Notes under the pieces: generated by a model
What the model was told of the DNA's origin: nothing
Database searches by the model: none
Seen by the model: the letters and a program-made list of their open reading frames with translations, nothing else
DNA from: CAZTZY01 sp964617765
GTDB lineage: Bacteria; Pseudomonadota; Gammaproteobacteria; Pseudomonadales; DT-91
DNA length: 64,000 nt
Assembly (NCBI GenBank): GCA_964617765.1
Contig: CAZTZY010000001.1
Coordinates: forward strand, 30,078 to 94,077
Reading direction: 5' to 3'
Position numbers and translations under genes: made by a program
Shown: piece after piece, positions 17,314 through 26,827 of the stretch
Numbering within the stretch: position 1 is the stretch's first letter
Layout: each line of letters starts with the position of its first letter

Positions 17314-19701
17314 ATGAAATATAAAATATATTTTCGCCATATAGCAATAACTTCGATAATACTATCTTGCCCAAACATCTCTATTGCACATGAAAATTAT
17401 AATTTACCCGGGGATATTCAAGTTAGTACAATACGAAATTACTGTGTTAATACTGGCATAAAATCACCAAAAAACCGTTGCTCGATGCTAGTCCAAAAAA
17501 ATACTTGTCTTGAACTCCTGCAAAATGCATTCCAGTCGAATACTGACAATATAGTTAAAACTGATCTCCAATATGAACTGGCCGAATATTCAATTTACAA
17601 TGGTTATATGGAAGAATCGATCAAACATTTTAACTATGTCATTAATGCCCCCAGATCAAACAACAGCCACTCAACGAAGGTAATGCTGCTTAATCTGGCC
17701 ATTGCCCAATTACACCAAGGAAAAATTACTCCCTGCCTGAATGACGACAATGTTACTACATGTAAATCTCCGTTGACCGAAAATAACTTACCTGATAATA
17801 CACATGACACTCATTCTGCCATAAAAACATTAACTTCAATGCTGGCCACTGAACCGGATCATCCTCTTTGGCGTTGGCTGCTTAATTTATCTTACATGAC
17901 GCTGGGCGAGTATCCAGCCAGCGTACCTAAAAAATATTTGATACCACCAGAAAAATTCCAATCCTCGGAGTCTTTCCCTAAATTTGACAACATTGCTGAT
18001 TCTCTTGGCTTCACTCGAGAAGGATTGGCAGGAGGGGCGATCATGGATGATTTTAATAATGATGGTAATATCGATATCGTAATGAGCTCATCGGGATATT
18101 GTGATCCTGTTAGAATTTTCATGAATAACGGCATTGATGGTTTTAAAGAAACAACAATTGGTTCAGGTCTCGATAATCAACTAGGTGCCAGCCATATGAT
18201 ACAGGCTGATTATGATAATGACGGATTACTTGATATTTATATCACACGCGGTCTTTGGGAGAACCCTTATCAGCCACGTGAATTCGAGTATAACGTTGAT
18301 GTTTACAACAGTTTATTACGTAATACAGGTAATGGTCATTTTGAGGATGTAACAGATAAAACAGGATTACGCGCTGCTGGACCTAACTATAACATTTCGT
18401 CTGTGTGGTCAGATTTCAATAATGATGGATTCGTCGACCTTTTTGTTTGTAACAATATGAAAAAACCGCTCCTTTTTCTTAATCAACAAGGACAATCATT
18501 TATTCAACCGGTTTTAGATACCGGATTGGAAAATAACAATATGTGCATGGGCGTTTCTGCAGGTGATATTGATAATGATGGGTTTGTCGATATTTTCCTC
18601 TCTTCTGTAGATGCGAAAAGCCAACTGTTTATCAATAAGAGCATAGTTAAACCTACAAATAATATCTCGGCCTATTTAAAGTCTGTCGATAAAAATTTTC
18701 TCGATTGGTTTAATAACACTTTTAGCTCATTCTCTAATATTGATGACCCTTCTGTGAACACCGCAAATGTTCAATTTGAAAGCCTGACGGAATTCAAAAG
18801 CCTTATGCCTGAAGGTGGTGCATTTGCCTCCATGCTTTCTGATTTTAATAATGATGGGCTTTTGGATATTTTTGTTGGCGGATTCCAAGGCAGCATCGAA
18901 TATAAAGATACCGGGCGCATCATGGCTGGAAATAAAATTCAACAAGGTAATTCGATCCTGCTCACCAATGACGGCAGTCGCAAGTTCAAAATGAACAATG
19001 CAGGTCCTGAAAATGCCATCATGGTAATGGGGGCGAATACAGGTGACTTTAATAATGATGGCTATGAAGATTTGCTTTTGGGAACCGGTGCACCTGCACT
19101 TGAAAACCTAATGCCCAATCGCGGGTATCTCAACAAGAACGGAAATAAGTTTGTAGACATTACCTATTCAGGTGGCTTTGGCAATTTGCAAAAAGGGCAT
19201 GGTATCAGTTTTGCAGATCTCGATAATGATGGTGACCAGGATATCATTGCCATGTTTGGCGGTTTTTACCCTGGAGATATTTCTTCCCCATCCATTTATT
19301 CAAATCCCGGATTTGCAAATCACTGGATAACATTACGCCTTGAGGGTGTAAAATCTAACAGAAGTGCAATAGGAACAAAAATTATTCTGGAAATTGAAGA
19401 AAATGGAAAATCCAGAAGAATCTATCGCATGGTTTCATCTGGCGGCAGTTTTGGCTCAAATAGCTTGCAAGTTGAGGCTGGTCTGGGAAAGGCTACCCTC
19501 ATCAACAAACTAACCGTTGAGTGGGCTGGCAGTGGCACAAAAAATATTTATGAACACCTCCCTTCGGATAACATTCTGAAAATTCGCGAAGGGGATCTAG
19601 ACTATAGCATTATCCAACAAGCATCGATTCATTTTAAAACCAATCCGGATGCCGCTCTCTATCAACATAAAGAAAATCCATTTCTTAAGACTGCAAAATA
19701 A
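17314..19701 (+). CDS. Secreted FG-GAP/VCBS propeller protein with ASPIC/UnbV domain (CRTAC1 family), paralogue of the 1495-3717 gene
   Basis: 795 residues. A signal peptide (about 1-25, ending ISIA) precedes a helical, TPR-like region with several cysteines (30-240) that ends in the signature LLNLSYMTLGEYPASVP. Seven calcium-loop repeats follow (DFNNDGNID, DYDNDGLLD, DFNNDGFVD, DIDNDGFVD, DFNNDGLLD, DFNNDGYED, DLDNDGDQD). An ASPIC/UnbV domain near the C-terminus begins NHWITLRLEGV. Compared with the 740-residue paralogue it carries an extra segment of about 60 residues between the fourth and fifth repeats and lacks the His-rich tail. It is an exported protein of unknown biochemical role. It is followed by a terminator and lies in the same direction as the 513-residue propeller gene, 88 bases downstream. 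Confidence 0.85.
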   Translation: MKYKIYFRHIAITSIILSCPNISIAHENYNLPGDIQVSTIRNYCVNTGIKSPKNRCSMLVQKNTCLELLQNAFQSNTDNIVKTDLQYELAEYSIYNGYMEESIKHFNYVINAPRSNNSHSTKVMLLNLAIAQLHQGKITPCLNDDNVTTCKSPLTENNLPDNTHDTHSAIKTLTSMLATEPDHPLWRWLLNLSYMTLGEYPASVPKKYLIPPEKFQSSESFPKFDNIADSLGFTREGLAGGAIMDDFNNDGNIDIVMSSSGYCDPVRIFMNNGIDGFKETTIGSGLDNQLGASHMIQADYDNDGLLDIYITRGLWENPYQPREFEYNVDVYNSLLRNTGNGHFEDVTDKTGLRAAGPNYNISSVWSDFNNDGFVDLFVCNNMKKPLLFLNQQGQSFIQPVLDTGLENNNMCMGVSAGDIDNDGFVDIFLSSVDAKSQLFINKSIVKPTNNISAYLKSVDKNFLDWFNNTFSSFSNIDDPSVNTANVQFESLTEFKSLMPEGGAFASMLSDFNNDGLLDIFVGGFQGSIEYKDTGRIMAGNKIQQGNSILLTNDGSRKFKMNNAGPENAIMVMGANTGDFNNDGYEDLLLGTGAPALENLMPNRGYLNKNGNKFVDITYSGGFGNLQKGHGISFADLDNDGDQDIIAMFGGFYPGDISSPSIYSNPGFANHWITLRLEGVKSNRSAIGTKIILEIEENGKSRRIYRMVSSGGSFGSNSLQVEAGLGKATLINKLTVEWAGSGTKNIYEHLPSDNILKIREGDLDYSIIQQASIHFKTNPDAALYQHKENPFLKTAK

Positions 19702-19735
19702 TTCTTCACAGTTACTCTCATATCCAAAGAATTAC

Positions 19736-19773
19736 TTCTAACCATGCACCATTACCGCCTGGTTAGAATTTTT
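19736..19773 (+). terminator. Rho-independent terminator after the 795-aa FG-GAP/UnbV gene
   Basis: TTCTAACCA (19736-19744) pairs perfectly with TGGTTAGAA (19760-19768) and is followed by TTTTT on the plus strand. It lies in the 80-base gap between two convergent genes. The T-run is only on the plus side, so it mainly serves the plus-strand gene. Confidence 0.75.
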
Positions 19774-19781
19774 AGTTCAGC

Positions 19782-22700
19782 TTACAGATGATCATTAAGC
19801 AATTGTTCTACTGTTAACACATGCAATTTATTGACTTCAAGCTTGCCAAAATCTACAGTTTTATTATTAGGTGATGGCAGATAAACCACCACTTTCTCGA
19901 CTTCCTTCAAATCATCAATGCCAAAATGAATTTGCGCAGGATTCCGTGACAAATAGTTATTTTCAAAACGAATTTCGTGATTTTGAATACCTGCTTTTGT
20001 ATAAACAGCAATTTTTGCTCCAAACGCTTCTGTATTTTTTGACAAGCCGATTAATCTAAACGCAATCCAGTTTTTAGTTCCATTTAAATGGTTTTTATAT
20101 AATTTCGGAGCGCCGTCGATAGGATTGATAACGATATCAATATCTCCATCTTGCTCATAATCAAAACACGCTATGCCTCGACCATCAAACGGCTTATCAA
20201 ATCCAAGCTGTTGTGATTGATCTACAAAACCACCATTCTTGTTATTAATTAAAAGCCTGGGGTAAGAGTTTCTATATTTACTTTGACTAGCCAAATAATC
20301 CTGATTCGATTTTTTTTGTTCATCAACCTCATATTGAGCAGTATCTAACGGCTCTCCATATCCGCTCACATAAAATATGTCTTCATAACCATCATTATTG
20401 AAATCTTTTGCGCAAGCACCCCACGACCATGATTCCTCGAAGATTGTCGCGCCATTATCCAGTTTTTTAAACAATCCTTTCCCTATATTTTTATAGAGAT
20501 TATTTCCGCCAATGTTTTTATCAATGTGGTTAATACTGCTTACATACCAATCAGGAAGACCATCATTTTCAAAATCTCCAATTGCTGCGCCCATACCATT
20601 ACTTTCATCTATCACATCTTTTTGTGTAATGTCTGTAAAGATACCATTATCATTGCGCAGCACCTGGCTTCGAACAAAATCAGCTGCCAATAATAGATCC
20701 TGGTCACCATCGAGATCTATATCAATAAAATTAGGGGTAAATGTCACATCAGTATTACCTACCGGTGTTTCAGGCATTCCAACCAAAAACTTCCCGCTGA
20801 TGATACTGGCATCATGATCAGATTCCCTCAATGCCAGTTTTTTATCCTGAGGCGTCAGGTTACCATTACCATCCCCTAACCAAATATGTTCTTGCTGCAG
20901 CGTTTTATAACTACGCCAAAATGCAAAAACCATATCCATATCATTATCATTATCAACATCGGCTATAGATGCATTTATAACCGGGCCGCTCAACCCATCA
21001 AAGCTCATGAAACTCGTTTGATTCAGAAAATCAAATGCAATAAATGCGGAACCCTGCCCCTGATTACCCACAAAAAGGTCGAATTTATAATCCCCGTCAA
21101 CATCCATAATCAGTGGCGTTATCGAGTTTTCTTTTACAGCGAATGGCAAATTCCTTTGCAAGAACATACCATCTTTCGTTTGCGTATAAAAAATAAAGCC
21201 ATTGGCTCCTGCATCAAAAATTACATCATCCAGGCAATCATAATTGACATCCATCACAGACATTCCTCCATGATTCACAATATCCATGAGCCAACCTTTT
21301 TTAATGAGGCCGACTTCACGTGTATGTGTCAAACCAATATCGTTGTTATGAGCGGAAAAGAAAAATCCTGACTTGTCATTTTTCACGTTATTTTTATTTG
21401 CGCATTGGACTTCAGGTCGCATGACTGTTGAATAATCAAGAACCCTGGCCTTATTATCAGAATGGCTTATTTTAGGAACTAACGATTCTGATTGTCGCGG
21501 CGTCTCTATAATTGCCCTCTTGAATTTATCAGTACAAACCCTATCCGTGAGGCAGGGATCGGTTAAGCTTGACAAAAACGCGAGTAAATCCTGCATTTGC
21601 TCATTTGAAATTGATTTAGGCAATAACGCAATAATGTCTTTATTCTTCTCATTAAATTCGGCATCAATATTTACATTGATAGCATCATAATCAATACCTT
21701 TAATTTTTATTGCATTTTTACTTTTATTAACCTTTTTGTCCTGCACATGAAATTTTATAGCTTCTTCCAGAGTCAAGGCTGTACCATTATGAAAATATGG
21801 GGCGGTCTGTGTGATATTTAACAATCCAGGTGTTTTAAATGAAAATTTTCTAACCGTCCTGTCAACATTTTTTCGTCCGAAATCATATCCTTCTTCATTT
21901 CCACCCATGCCGCTGGCATGAATTCCCAGATTATAAAACCTTTCATTGGAGAATATTTTTCCGGCATGGCAATTTGAACATCCCAATCCACCTTGATCCT
22001 GATTTTTGAAAAATAAAAGTGTTCCTCTTTTTTCTGCTTCCCCCAGAGCTTCTTTGTCTCCCCTGATATATTTTTCAAATGGTGAATCAATGAATACCAA
22101 TGATGACTGAAACTCCGAAATAGCCTGAGTAAGATGTGTTAGTGTTATTGATTTATTACAGTCCTCCAGCTGAAATACCTTATTGAACTTCTGGCACCAT
22201 TTTTCACTAGTTCGTAAAAATTGTATTACTTCTTGTTCTATCTCGAAATTATTCTTATTCGAATGCAAAGAACCTTTCATTTCAAATGCTGATGTTATCG
22301 GCATTCTTGCTTGTGTCTGGAGCAAACTATTTTCTTCATATTTTGTCGGGTTTACAGGGGATACATTAAAACCTGTCCTGATTTTTTTCTGGCCCTTCTC
22401 ATCCACACCATACTGGGCACGACCATCCCAGAACAAATTATTCCTGTAGAGTGCTGCATTGAATACAGTGGGCGTATTTCGTGGAATCAAACCGTTAATA
22501 GCGCCTTTTGAATATACTTTTTCAGCAGCCTTGATTCTTTCATCGCCAACGTTTTCTGAGTTTCCTCCGCCTATACCAATCGGCAAAGGAATGCCATCTG
22601 CCCCGGCTTTATCGGGATGATGGCAACTGGCACATGAAACTTTACCATCGATACTAAGATCAGGGCTAAAAAATAATTCCGCACCAAGATCAGCCAATAT

Positions 22701-22856
22701 CTTATTGTTAAATTTATGATCCGGCTGGAAATCTGCATCCAACTCCTTCTGCTCGATAATTTGCCTTATTTCTTTATCCAATCTAACGTCATTACTACAT
22801 GATGCAACTAACATAATTGCAAATAGACATATCATTGCCTGAATTAGTTGATTCAT
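19782..22856 (-). CDS. Lipoprotein fusing a di-haem cytochrome c peroxidase (MauG/CcpA-type) to FG-GAP and ASPIC/UnbV domains (copy 1)
   Basis: 1024 residues. A lipoprotein signal ends in a VASC lipobox (Cys20). The first haem site is CASCH at 75-79 and the second is CSNCH at 293-297. Di-haem peroxidase landmarks are RNTPTVFNAALY, LFWDGRA and FKTPGLLNITQTAPYFHNGT. From about 500, FG-GAP/VCBS repeats (DVNYDCLDD, DVDNDNDMD, DIDLDGDQD, DFENDGLPD, DFNNDGYED, DYEQDGDID) lead to an ASPIC/UnbV domain near 930-1015. MauG/CcpA proteins reduce peroxide or oxidise a protein or small molecule with high-valent haem. The propeller half may hold the partner or anchor it. It is the last gene of a three-gene operon. 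GGTGG precedes the ATG. Confidence 0.87.
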   Translation of the reverse strand: MNQLIQAMICLFAIMLVASCSNDVRLDKEIRQIIEQKELDADFQPDHKFNNKILADLGAELFFSPDLSIDGKVSCASCHHPDKAGADGIPLPIGIGGGNSENVGDERIKAAEKVYSKGAINGLIPRNTPTVFNAALYRNNLFWDGRAQYGVDEKGQKKIRTGFNVSPVNPTKYEENSLLQTQARMPITSAFEMKGSLHSNKNNFEIEQEVIQFLRTSEKWCQKFNKVFQLEDCNKSITLTHLTQAISEFQSSLVFIDSPFEKYIRGDKEALGEAEKRGTLLFFKNQDQGGLGCSNCHAGKIFSNERFYNLGIHASGMGGNEEGYDFGRKNVDRTVRKFSFKTPGLLNITQTAPYFHNGTALTLEEAIKFHVQDKKVNKSKNAIKIKGIDYDAINVNIDAEFNEKNKDIIALLPKSISNEQMQDLLAFLSSLTDPCLTDRVCTDKFKRAIIETPRQSESLVPKISHSDNKARVLDYSTVMRPEVQCANKNNVKNDKSGFFFSAHNNDIGLTHTREVGLIKKGWLMDIVNHGGMSVMDVNYDCLDDVIFDAGANGFIFYTQTKDGMFLQRNLPFAVKENSITPLIMDVDGDYKFDLFVGNQGQGSAFIAFDFLNQTSFMSFDGLSGPVINASIADVDNDNDMDMVFAFWRSYKTLQQEHIWLGDGNGNLTPQDKKLALRESDHDASIISGKFLVGMPETPVGNTDVTFTPNFIDIDLDGDQDLLLAADFVRSQVLRNDNGIFTDITQKDVIDESNGMGAAIGDFENDGLPDWYVSSINHIDKNIGGNNLYKNIGKGLFKKLDNGATIFEESWSWGACAKDFNNDGYEDIFYVSGYGEPLDTAQYEVDEQKKSNQDYLASQSKYRNSYPRLLINNKNGGFVDQSQQLGFDKPFDGRGIACFDYEQDGDIDIVINPIDGAPKLYKNHLNGTKNWIAFRLIGLSKNTEAFGAKIAVYTKAGIQNHEIRFENNYLSRNPAQIHFGIDDLKEVEKVVVYLPSPNNKTVDFGKLEVNKLHVLTVEQLLNDHL

Positions 22857-22884
22857 ATTCCACCATTACCAAATAGATAATTTT

Positions 22885-23604
22885 CTATTTTGTGATTTTC
22901 TCAATTTGTTTGATGGCAACATCCATCTCTTCTTGATTTAACGTCATCCGTGTAGCAAAAGGGCCATCAGGGTGTTTAAAAAACCAGACATGGAGCATTT
23001 CAGGTGATTTACCTAAAGGCACCCCTTTGCCACATTTACCGTTAGCATCAAGGTCTGATAGAGGAAACCTGCCATTCTCATAACAAGATACTCGGCCTAG
23101 ATGATAATGCCAAAGCGTTAATGGTCCACCCACTTGTGGACCTCTCTCAAACGCACCATACATAATCCCCATCAACACCGGACCTTTTTTCGTGGAGTAA
23201 TACATAAGAAATTCGGGTCTTTCCGGATTCAATACTTCACTATCCATGATATACGTTTTATTTATATAGTGTGTTTCGTCATCAAACATGAGTTCAAATC
23301 CATCTGCAAAGGCATTTTTTTGATCGAACCAGCCTCGACGCAGTGCATTCTGGATACTATTTGTCACTAATTCATCTGCATTTTTTTGTTGCTCAGGAGT
23401 TGCTCGCAGATCCGGAAATTGGCTCAATTCAAACATTCCAAAACCTAAAGAATTGATATTATCCTGAGTCTCAGCTACCCAGATTTTTTTCACAGGCCCA
23501 TTGTAATGATTAACGTACCAAGGCAAATCTTCGGATAATGCTGAATTCATCCATGCTAAAAAAAATAACAAAAAAAGAAATTGTTTTCGCAAAAAAATGA
23601 ACAT
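22885..23604 (-). CDS. Small secreted His-rich protein between the two peroxidase-propeller fusions, unknown function
   Basis: 239 residues from the ATG at 23604. The open frame extends to a TTG at 23652, but the ATG has AGGT eight bases upstream and gives a clean signal peptide (MFIFLRKQFLFLLFFLAWMN, ending SALS). The mature part has conserved-looking aromatic and histidine clusters: LTLWHYHLGRVSC, then CGKGVPLGKSPEMLHVWFFKHPDGPFA. These resemble a metal- or haem-binding pocket, but I do not recognise a named family. Its place between two copies of a di-haem peroxidase fusion suggests a partner, substrate or maturation factor for those enzymes. No membrane anchor is present after the signal peptide. 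Confidence 0.6.
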   Translation of the reverse strand: MFIFLRKQFLFLLFFLAWMNSALSEDLPWYVNHYNGPVKKIWVAETQDNINSLGFGMFELSQFPDLRATPEQQKNADELVTNSIQNALRRGWFDQKNAFADGFELMFDDETHYINKTYIMDSEVLNPERPEFLMYYSTKKGPVLMGIMYGAFERGPQVGGPLTLWHYHLGRVSCYENGRFPLSDLDANGKCGKGVPLGKSPEMLHVWFFKHPDGPFATRMTLNQEEMDVAIKQIEKITK

Positions 23605-23671
23605 ATAAACTGACCTGTACAGTAACTTGAAACTTGTTTTACCAACTTTCAAAATGATTATCTTTTATCTT

Positions 23672-26600
23672 TCATTTTTCCTGATAGATAACATGTATTT
23701 TATTGATATCCGGATTATTGATTACCACTGTCTTTGTATTGGGTTCAGGAAATTGTATTTCAAGCCTGATTACTTTAGTACTTTTACCTAATCCAAAATG
23801 CACTTGTGCAGAATTGCGTGATAGATAATTGTTTTCAAAACGAATCTCGCGATATTGAGCACCATTTTCAGTAACCAATTGAATTTTTGTACCAATGCTT
23901 TCTGTATTCATCGGCAACCCAATAACTTTTACATCCAACCAGTTCGCAAAACCATCTAAATGATTTTTAAAAACAGTGGGCGTACCTTCAAGCGGCACTG
24001 CGACAATATCAATATCTCCATCCTGTTCATAATCAAAACAAGCTACGCCTCTGGCATTTAGCGGCTTATCCAAGCCAATATCAGCAGATATATTTTCAAA
24101 TCGATTTTGACCTTTGTTGATTAACAGCCGTGGATGCGCTTTATTGAACGAAGCATAACTTTCCGACAGTGTGTTACTTAACTCTTCCTGCTTCGGTGAA
24201 ATATATTTTGCAGTTTCTAACTTTTCACCAAAGCCGCTAACATAGAATATATCCAATAATCCATCATTGTTAAAATCTGCGGCGCATGCTCCCCATGACC
24301 ATGCACTTTCCTTTATCATTATATTTTCTCTAATTTGAGAAAATTGCCCTTTGCCTTTATTTTTATATAATCGGTTCCCTGTATATCCAGGAAGATCTTG
24401 ACTAAAAATACTGGTTATATACCAGTCCACAAATCCATTATTATCAAAATCGCCTATTGCAGCACCCATACCATTATCATCATCAATCACTTTCTTATCA
24501 GTGATATCCATATAGTTACCTCCATCGTTTCTGAAAATCTGGCTACGATGAAAATCTGCTGCCAATAATAAATCTTGATCGCCATCATTATCGATATCAG
24601 TAAAATTGGGCGTGAAGGTTAGATCATTCGGGCCAATAGGAATTTCCACACTCGATCTGATGGCATCTTCTCCACCTGCAAATTTAACAGTTTCCGTATC
24701 TCTTAAAATCAGACCCTCATTTTTTGGAGCAAGATTACCTTGACCATCATTTAACCATAAATGCGGCTGCCTGATTGATTTATACGTTCGCCAAAAAGCA
24801 AATACGATATCCATGTCTCCATCAAGATCAATATCTGCAATCGAAGCGTTAATGACGGGCCCGGTCAAATCAGGAATATACATAACATCATTTTTCTGGC
24901 TCATAAAATCAAAGACTATATAGGCTGGTGCTTTACCCATATTCCCTACAAACAGATCGTATTTATAATCACCATCAAAATCCATAATGAGCGGCGTCAC
25001 TTCACCTGCTTGCTGTTTAACAGGATAAGCTTGTCTGCTAAATTGACCTGATTGAGTTTGCAAATAAAACACTAGCCCATTCTCCCCAGCATCAAAAATA
25101 ATATCATCAAGACAATCATTATTGACATCTGTTACAGACACACCTCCATAATTGACCATTTCTAACAGCCAACCTGGATTTATAACGCCCAAAGTTTTTG
25201 TATGACTCAAACCCACATCTTTACCATGAATGGAAAAGAAAAGGCCTTTCCCGGAATGCGCTTTTATTGGACTTTCACAAGTTATGACTGGTCTTTTAAT
25301 TTCGTTTGCCTGTAATGCCCGCATTTTATTTTCAGGTACTGTGTAAACGGCGGATTCAATGACCTCCCGTTTCGTTTCAAAAATATCTCGCTGAAATGCA
25401 GACATGCACTTTTTATCAAGCAAGCATGGATCAGTAAGGCTATCTAAAAATACCAACACATCAGACATTTGTTCAGGCGTAATATCTTTTGGAAGAAGAC
25501 TTATGGTCTTTTCATTATTATTGATGAACCTATTAGTTATAGCTGCATTAATCGCATCATAATTTACATTCGGTATCTTTATAATCGTCAGATTTTTGTC
25601 TATGCGATTTTGTAACTGATGATGATTCACTGCATCTTTTAACGTTGCAGCAACACCGTTATAAAAATATGGGGCTGTTGTGGTAATATTCAGCAAACTG
25701 GGTGTTTTAAAGGAGAAATCTATAGCTGACTTATCTACATTAGCCCGACCATAATCCCAACCCGCATCGTTAGTTCCTAAGCCACTGGCAGGAATACCCA
25801 GATTATAAAATTTTTCATCAGAAAACGTCTTGCCGGAATGACAGGTCGAGCAACCCAATCCCCCCATACTCGGCTCTGAAAAAAACAAGATCGCACCTTT
25901 TTTTTGTTGCAAGGTCAAAGCAGAATCATCTCCCTTGATATAATTTTCAAAGGGTGAATTGACGAATACCAGTGTCGCCTGAAACTCCGACAGCACATTA
26001 GTTAAATGTGTTAGGGTTATCGATTCATTACAATTTTCTGACTTGAAAACTGCGTTAAACTGTAAACACCAATGTTCGCTTGTTCGTAAGAAATCAATTA
26101 TTCCTTGTTCAATTTCAACATTGTTTTTATTGGGAAGCAATCCACCCTTCATTTCAAAGGGTGATGTTAGTGGCATTCTTGCCTGAGTTTGCAACAAACT
26201 ATTTTCTTCATAATAAGTTGGGTTTACCGGTGACACATTAAAACCCGTCCTTATTTTTTTATGCCCCGGTGCCATTTCTTCATATTGAACCCTGCCATCC
26301 CAGAACACATTCTTTTTATATAAAGATGTATTAAATACGGTAGGTGTATTACGTGGTATAAATCCTTTGGGGGTATTGGCAGAGTAAGTTTTTTCTGCGG
26401 CTTTTATACGCGCTTCACCCACATTTTTGGAATCTCCACCACCAATACCAATAGGCAAGGCTACGCCATCTGCGCCACCTTTATCTGGATGATGGCAACT
26501 GGCACAAGATACCGAACCATCAATGCTTAGATCGGGGCTAAAAAATAACTCTGCACCCAAATCCGCTAATGCCTTGTTTTGTGGCAGTGCCTGCAAATCA

Positions 26601-26722
26601 GCTTCAAAAGCTGCATCTAATTTATGAGTAACAATTAAAGCTTTTAAATTTTTATCGACTTCCTTCCCACCCGAGCAGGCACTTAGAATCAACAGAATCC
26701 CTATCCAACATTTTTTTGGCAT
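23672..26722 (-). CDS. Lipoprotein fusing a di-haem cytochrome c peroxidase to FG-GAP and ASPIC/UnbV domains (copy 2)
   Basis: The longest frame starts at a TTG (26737), but the ATG at 26722 gives a normal lipoprotein signal, MPKKCWIGILLILSAC, with the lipidated Cys at 16. Domain order matches copy 1: CASCHHPDKGG (first haem), GCSTCHSGK (second haem), RNTPTVFNTSLY, VFWDGR, FKTPSLLNITTTAPYFYNG, then FG-GAP repeats (DVNNDCLDD, DIDLDGDMD, DIDNDGDQD, DFDNNGFVD, DFNNDGLLD) and a C-terminal ASPIC/UnbV domain. Next to the second haem, copy 1 has TAPYFHNG and this one has TAPYFYNG (His to Tyr), which might tune an axial or pocket residue. First gene of the operon, with its own upstream gap after a terminator. 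It arose with copy 1 by tandem duplication. Confidence 0.87.
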   Translation of the reverse strand: MPKKCWIGILLILSACSGGKEVDKNLKALIVTHKLDAAFEADLQALPQNKALADLGAELFFSPDLSIDGSVSCASCHHPDKGGADGVALPIGIGGGDSKNVGEARIKAAEKTYSANTPKGFIPRNTPTVFNTSLYKKNVFWDGRVQYEEMAPGHKKIRTGFNVSPVNPTYYEENSLLQTQARMPLTSPFEMKGGLLPNKNNVEIEQGIIDFLRTSEHWCLQFNAVFKSENCNESITLTHLTNVLSEFQATLVFVNSPFENYIKGDDSALTLQQKKGAILFFSEPSMGGLGCSTCHSGKTFSDEKFYNLGIPASGLGTNDAGWDYGRANVDKSAIDFSFKTPSLLNITTTAPYFYNGVAATLKDAVNHHQLQNRIDKNLTIIKIPNVNYDAINAAITNRFINNNEKTISLLPKDITPEQMSDVLVFLDSLTDPCLLDKKCMSAFQRDIFETKREVIESAVYTVPENKMRALQANEIKRPVITCESPIKAHSGKGLFFSIHGKDVGLSHTKTLGVINPGWLLEMVNYGGVSVTDVNNDCLDDIIFDAGENGLVFYLQTQSGQFSRQAYPVKQQAGEVTPLIMDFDGDYKYDLFVGNMGKAPAYIVFDFMSQKNDVMYIPDLTGPVINASIADIDLDGDMDIVFAFWRTYKSIRQPHLWLNDGQGNLAPKNEGLILRDTETVKFAGGEDAIRSSVEIPIGPNDLTFTPNFTDIDNDGDQDLLLAADFHRSQIFRNDGGNYMDITDKKVIDDDNGMGAAIGDFDNNGFVDWYITSIFSQDLPGYTGNRLYKNKGKGQFSQIRENIMIKESAWSWGACAADFNNDGLLDIFYVSGFGEKLETAKYISPKQEELSNTLSESYASFNKAHPRLLINKGQNRFENISADIGLDKPLNARGVACFDYEQDGDIDIVAVPLEGTPTVFKNHLDGFANWLDVKVIGLPMNTESIGTKIQLVTENGAQYREIRFENNYLSRNSAQVHFGLGKSTKVIRLEIQFPEPNTKTVVINNPDINKIHVIYQEK

Positions 26723-26780
26723 TATTATTTTTTCCAAAATTGTTACTTCATATTTTTTACAATTTACTCAAACATACATT

Positions 26781-26810
26781 GAAAAAAAGCCCATCACGAA
26801 GATGGGCTTT
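26781..26810 (-). terminator. Rho-independent terminator of the large lipoprotein gene
   Basis: AAAGCCCATC and GATGGGCTTT (26786-26810) form a perfect 10-bp stem around a five-base loop. On the minus strand the stem runs into a T-run. It lies 18 bases past the stop at 26828 and separates this gene from the peroxidase operon. Confidence 0.88.
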
Positions 26811-26827
26811 GCTTTAATAAACTTCTG

